NCBI GenBank assembly: GCA_903994635.1
Contig: CAJEXQ010000013.1
Span: 1-59,547 of the forward strand
Origin: an uncultured Chlorobiaceae bacterium
GTDB lineage: Bacteria > Bacteroidota > Chlorobiia > Chlorobiales > Chlorobiaceae
Length of the DNA stretch: 59,547 nt
Direction of reading: 5' to 3'
This document shows, piece after piece, positions 56,551-59,547 of this stretch. The translations under genes and the position numbers were made by a program. Every line of letters begins with the position of its first letter. Position 1 is the stretch's first letter. The notes beneath the pieces are model-generated. The model saw only the letters and a list, made by a program, of their open reading frames with translations. It made no database searches and was not told where the DNA came from.

Positions 56551-58275
56551 CTAAAAAGAGAGCATCGCCTGCAGCCAGAATCGGCTCTTGTCGTTCAAGC
56601 CGTCGGAGTTGTTGCCTTCAGCGCTTCGACCTGGATTATCGCCAAGAACATGAGCCCATGTGGCACGAAGAAAGACTCTTCCCGAACCGGTGTAGTTCAC
56701 CCCAACCCCAACGCCCTGCAACCAGTAATCATTACTGTTGGTAATGTTCGACACATCACCAGCGTAACGCACCTTGTTGAGAAGAATATGACCAGCATCA
56801 TAAAATCCGCTGAGCTGAAACGCCCCCCATTGGGCTGGCAGAGGAAGCATATAGCGAAGATCGGCGTTCACAAGCTGACCTTCGTCGCCCGAAGCTTCGC
56901 TGACCGGATAGGCCCGGACACCGTTTGGCCCGCCAAGTGAAAACTTTTCGCTGGAGTCGAGGTTGCTGAGTGTTTGCTGGGAACTCCCCGAAAGGTTAAC
57001 GGTAAGCCGATCACCAAGGCGCTGCAGACGGGCTAAGCTGAGGTTAAAACGAGTGTATCTCCCCTCGGTGCCGATAAGAGTGATGTCGGTAACAGATTCA
57101 TGCAGGTTACCTGTAGTGATACCCGCAGTATAGTAGCAGTATCCTCCACCGTAAAGCTGGTCATAGCGATCGCCACTCATGCTCAGGGTGACGTTATTGA
57201 GCTGTTTGTCGCGAATGTCTTCGCCAGCCATGCTATCGACAAGAGATCGGAAGCCGTAAGAGATGGCGCTTGTAACGGTTGCCGCGCGAGTGCGAAGCAC
57301 CGGATAACTGACGCTCGCGTCGATGCTGTTGCTGTTCCCCTTGTATTGCAATGAGGCAAGTTCCTCGCCAAGTTCATAACGCATCCCACTCCAGGCAAAA
57401 TTAGCACGAATGCCATTGCTGGCAACAGGAAAGCTGTAACCAACGCGTCCCTGAGCCAGACCAGAGGCTTCAGTCAGAAGCAGGGTCATCTGATCACCAT
57501 AACGGAGTGGATCGTTGAGCGAGAAGAAGGCATTGCCACGCCCGAAACCGGTATAGCGGTTGCCCTGGTTGTCGCCCCAAAACATTCCTGAAAACAGGGG
57601 GGCTTCGGTAACTGAAACTTCGAGGCTGTTGACCACGGGTCGAGTGGTAGGAACAAAATCTGCTTTTGTCGAAAGACCGGGAAGATCGTTCATAAGCAGC
57701 AGTGAGCGTTCAAGATCATGTTCATTGACGGGCTGATTACGGTGAACGATTCGCTGAACAAAGCCACGGAGAACTCCATCCTTGATTCTGACGGATTTGT
57801 CACGTATGATAGCAATAAAGCCATCGCTTTTTACCTGGGTGATGGTTATCTGCACCATACCGGAAGTGATATCCTGAGCTGGAAGCCAGACCCGAACCTG
57901 GCCCCACCCTTTCTCCATGAAGTGAGCTGCAAGAGTGTCAACAAGAGCGTTTAACTGACGTAAAGAGAATTTCTTACCCCGTTCTCCAGCAACAAGCGAT
58001 TGCAGCTCCGCCTCAGTTGCAACACCATCATAGCCGCTGAAGGTAAATCCCTTGACTTCAACCATGACACCCGACCAAGCTTTGGGCTGTTCTTTTTTGT
58101 TTTTTACCCGGGGAGGCAACTTTTTCTGCTGCTGCAAAGATTTCTGCTGGTCACGCAGCAGAGAGCCTGCATCCGGGATTGTGGCGCCCACAAGAGGAAT
58201 TGCCGGTTGCAAGAGCAACAAAGAGAGCAAAAGCGCACTCAAAGGCAGGAGATGAGAATCGGGAGTATGACGCAA
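56551..58275 (-). CDS. Two-partner secretion transporter (TpsB, ShlB/FhaC/HecB family)
   Basis: A 574-residue outer membrane protein. A signal peptide (about residues 1-30) and a Lys/Gln-rich linker precede a POTRA_2-type domain (VEVKGFTFSGYDGVATEAEL) and a ShlB/FhaC POTRA and barrel. Barrel landmarks are YTGFGRGNAFFSLNDPLRYG and LGGPNGVRAYPVSEASGDEG, which matches the conserved VRGY-type tip motif of the family. It ends in AMLSF, a typical final strand. It exports the adhesin encoded next to it. Confidence 0.9.
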   Translation of the reverse strand: MRHTPDSHLLPLSALLLSLLLLQPAIPLVGATIPDAGSLLRDQQKSLQQQKKLPPRVKNKKEQPKAWSGVMVEVKGFTFSGYDGVATEAELQSLVAGERGKKFSLRQLNALVDTLAAHFMEKGWGQVRVWLPAQDITSGMVQITITQVKSDGFIAIIRDKSVRIKDGVLRGFVQRIVHRNQPVNEHDLERSLLLMNDLPGLSTKADFVPTTRPVVNSLEVSVTEAPLFSGMFWGDNQGNRYTGFGRGNAFFSLNDPLRYGDQMTLLLTEASGLAQGRVGYSFPVASNGIRANFAWSGMRYELGEELASLQYKGNSNSIDASVSYPVLRTRAATVTSAISYGFRSLVDSMAGEDIRDKQLNNVTLSMSGDRYDQLYGGGYCYYTAGITTGNLHESVTDITLIGTEGRYTRFNLSLARLQRLGDRLTVNLSGSSQQTLSNLDSSEKFSLGGPNGVRAYPVSEASGDEGQLVNADLRYMLPLPAQWGAFQLSGFYDAGHILLNKVRYAGDVSNITNSNDYWLQGVGVGVNYTGSGRVFLRATWAHVLGDNPGRSAEGNNSDGLNDKSRFWLQAMLSF

Positions 58276-58804
58276 AAGATAACCGGTTTAATGAATGCCT
58301 GTTGAACTTGGCCTCTCATTTCTTCAGACTTGAAAAAATTTATATTGCCAATGTTACGTCATTCAACGCAACAAAAAAAGACATTAATTAACAAGAGCGT
58401 TTAACTGGCTGAAAAAGGTTATCAGGATGAGGCTATGGCTGAACAGAAACGAGTTCTCCAATCGCGAAGATTTTCACAAACGGGTTTACGCAGAAAAACG
58501 CCGGGCAATTTTTCACCCATTTGAAGCAGCCTGGTTTGGCAAGAATTGTTGATGTTCGGCTTAATAATGTCTCCCAATGAGCTGGATTTACGAAGATGAA
58601 ACCAACATTACCCTTCATCGCCAGGCTGTCATGGGGGCGCTCAGGTTTTATGGAGTTGATGTGGAGGGGGTAAAATGGTTGGCTAATGACAGTATTCTCA
58701 TAGAAAAGAAGAAATTTTTGAGCTTTTTGTGTATGTTTTTGTCCAAAGGTACTTCCTATAGCGATTAAATTTTATCAATAGCAACCAAATAAGGGAGTAT
58801 AGCT
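58276..58804. other. Decayed region upstream of the TPS transporter
   Basis: This 529-base stretch holds only degraded coding traces. Around 58400-58550 (plus strand) a frame reads GYQDEAMAEQKRVLQSRRF, which looks like the end of a small antitoxin, with a shift needed in an A-run (about 58413) to join it to the preceding FNWLKK. A 63-residue frame at 58577-58768 (MSWIYEDETNITLHRQAV...) has no family I recognise. The promoter of the TPS pair should lie at the left edge. Confidence 0.35.
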
Positions 58805-59187
58805 ATGCAACATACCGTAACGCTTAATATTCCCGAAGTTTTCGAACCCAAGATACAAAGGATAAAAGATTTTGATCTTTTCGTCAGCTCCATTACGATT
58901 GATGCCTTACAACAATCTGAGCCTCGCATCCAACCTCAACACTTAGTAATCGTTAGAGAATAACTGTAACAAAATACGCCAAAGCCATCAATACTGAGTT
59001 ATATGATAACGCATTATTAAAAAATGAATTTCATGATTAATAGAACTATAGAAGTGTCTAATCACAACTCAATTGTTACAGTTATTTATTAACAAGCGCT
59101 TAGCTGAAGCTGCACAAAAATGCTTCGCGACTATCAAAAAAACGCTGAACTGACTTGTTTTACGGCACTTGATGGAGAGCCAATTGT
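58805..59187 (+). pseudogene. Antitoxin gene interrupted by a small element
   Basis: The N-terminal part runs 58805-58963: 52 residues starting MQHTVTLNIPEVFEPKIQ, with a good ribosome site (AGGGAG). It stops at a TAA made by the edge of an inverted-repeat element. After the element the rest is readable: NKRLAEAAQK, then with a one-base shift in an A-run at 59116-59120, MLRDYQKNAELTCFTALDGE and a stop overlapping the toxin start (ATGA). That end is typical of antitoxins preceding MazF-type toxins. Removing the element does not by itself restore one frame, so at least one further indel is needed. Confidence 0.55.
58961..59084. mobile_element. Small inverted-repeat element (MITE-like)
   Basis: A 124-base AT-rich element with 12-base perfect terminal inverted repeats TAACTGTAACAA (58961-58972) and TTGTTACAGTTA (59073-59084), extended to 14 bases by flanking AA/TT. 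It is non-coding. TA at both ends would fit an IS630/Tc1-type target duplication, but this is not proved. Confidence 0.55.
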
Positions 59188-59514
59188 ATGAAGAATATAG
59201 AAATCTGGTTGATCAACCTTGAACCAACAATTGGGGCTGAAATCAAAAAAACACGTCCTTCGATTATTGTCAGCCACAATGAAATTGGTATTTTACCTTT
59301 GAAAATCATTGCTCCAATTACCGATTGGAAAGAGCAATATAGCCATGCGCAATGGATGATTAAGCTATCTCCAGATAAGCAGAATGCACTTCAAAAAGTC
59401 TTTGCTGCCGATACGTTTCAAGTTCGTTCTATCTCCCCTGAAAGTAGGATAAAGCGCACACTATTTGCAGGGCACTCCCAGATATTCCAGGAACAACCTG
59501 TCTCTGGCTACTGA
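59188..59514 (+). CDS. MazF/PemK family toxin
   Basis: A 108-residue protein of the MazF/PemK endoribonuclease fold: EIWLINLEPTIGAEIKKTRP at the start is the standard motif with the arginine of K-T-R-P, followed by IIVSHNEIGIL, then LKIIAPITDW. It probably cleaves mRNA. It looks intact although the antitoxin upstream is broken. The last base of the antitoxin trace overlaps its ATG. Confidence 0.85.
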   Translation: MKNIEIWLINLEPTIGAEIKKTRPSIIVSHNEIGILPLKIIAPITDWKEQYSHAQWMIKLSPDKQNALQKVFAADTFQVRSISPESRIKRTLFAGHSQIFQEQPVSGY

Positions 59515-59547
59515 TTCGGTAGACCAACGGTAGTTGCCCATGGGTGT

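Overview
The window looks like a chromosomal piece of a green sulfur bacterium (Chlorobi, Chlorobium/Pelodictyon group). Four observations point there together: an 11-gene complex I operon without the NADH-module subunits, an anaerobe-type nif operon with nifI1-nifI2 between nifH and nifD, a photosynthetic-type RuBisCO-like protein, and a BchF/BchV-type bacteriochlorophyllide hydratase in the same gene group. This is inference from gene content; no rRNA is present.

Layout: (1) 290-11327, minus strand: nuoA-B-C-D-H-I-J-K-L-M-N ending in a clear intrinsic terminator. (2) 11494-14030, minus: small membrane protein, TPR protein, ferrochelatase-like protein, PAP2-like membrane protein. (3) 14091-15790, plus: two tRNA-Leu genes, a HIT protein and a methyltransferase that overlaps tail to tail with a TolC-family gene. 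(4) 15751-22797, minus: tolC, rarA, ribE, tpx, doxX-like, ribD, dCMP-deaminase-like, two lipoproteins. (5) 23201-28038, plus: a compact three-gene beta-glucan (cellulose-like) synthesis and export locus: TPR/beta-barrel porin, BcsA-like glycosyltransferase, GH8 glycanase. (6) 28213-30587, plus: a Nif11-type peptide, a small helical protein, and an unusual protein joining a ferritin-like helical hairpin to a NotI-type nuclease domain, closed by a terminator. (7) 30860-40202, plus: a near-consensus sigma-54 promoter followed by nifH-I1-I2-D-K-E-N-B and a 2Fe-2S ferredoxin. (8) 40205-47475, minus: bchV-like gene, small membrane protein, class II aldolase/SDR fusion, LsrF/class I aldolase, RuBisCO-like protein, SDR, LptE-like lipoprotein, HEPN protein and an apparent adhesin fragment. 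(9) recX (plus), then pyrH-tsf-rpsB-rpsI-rplM (minus strand, transcribed from rplM). (10) 51810-58275, minus: a two-partner secretion pair (TpsB transporter, 1549-residue TpsA adhesin). (11) 58276-59547: a decayed toxin-antitoxin area where an antitoxin gene appears to be broken by a small element with inverted-repeat ends, upstream of an intact-looking MazF/PemK toxin.

How the parts fit: complex I, nitrogen fixation, the bacteriochlorophyll enzyme and the RuBisCO-like cluster are core to an anoxygenic phototroph. The glucan locus, the NotI-like module, the TPS adhesin and the toxin-antitoxin remnants are the accessory parts. The most unusual items are the ferritin-like/NotI fusion beside the nif operon, the minimal glucan synthase lacking BcsB and PilZ, and the interrupted antitoxin. 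All family assignments come from reading motifs; no database search was run.
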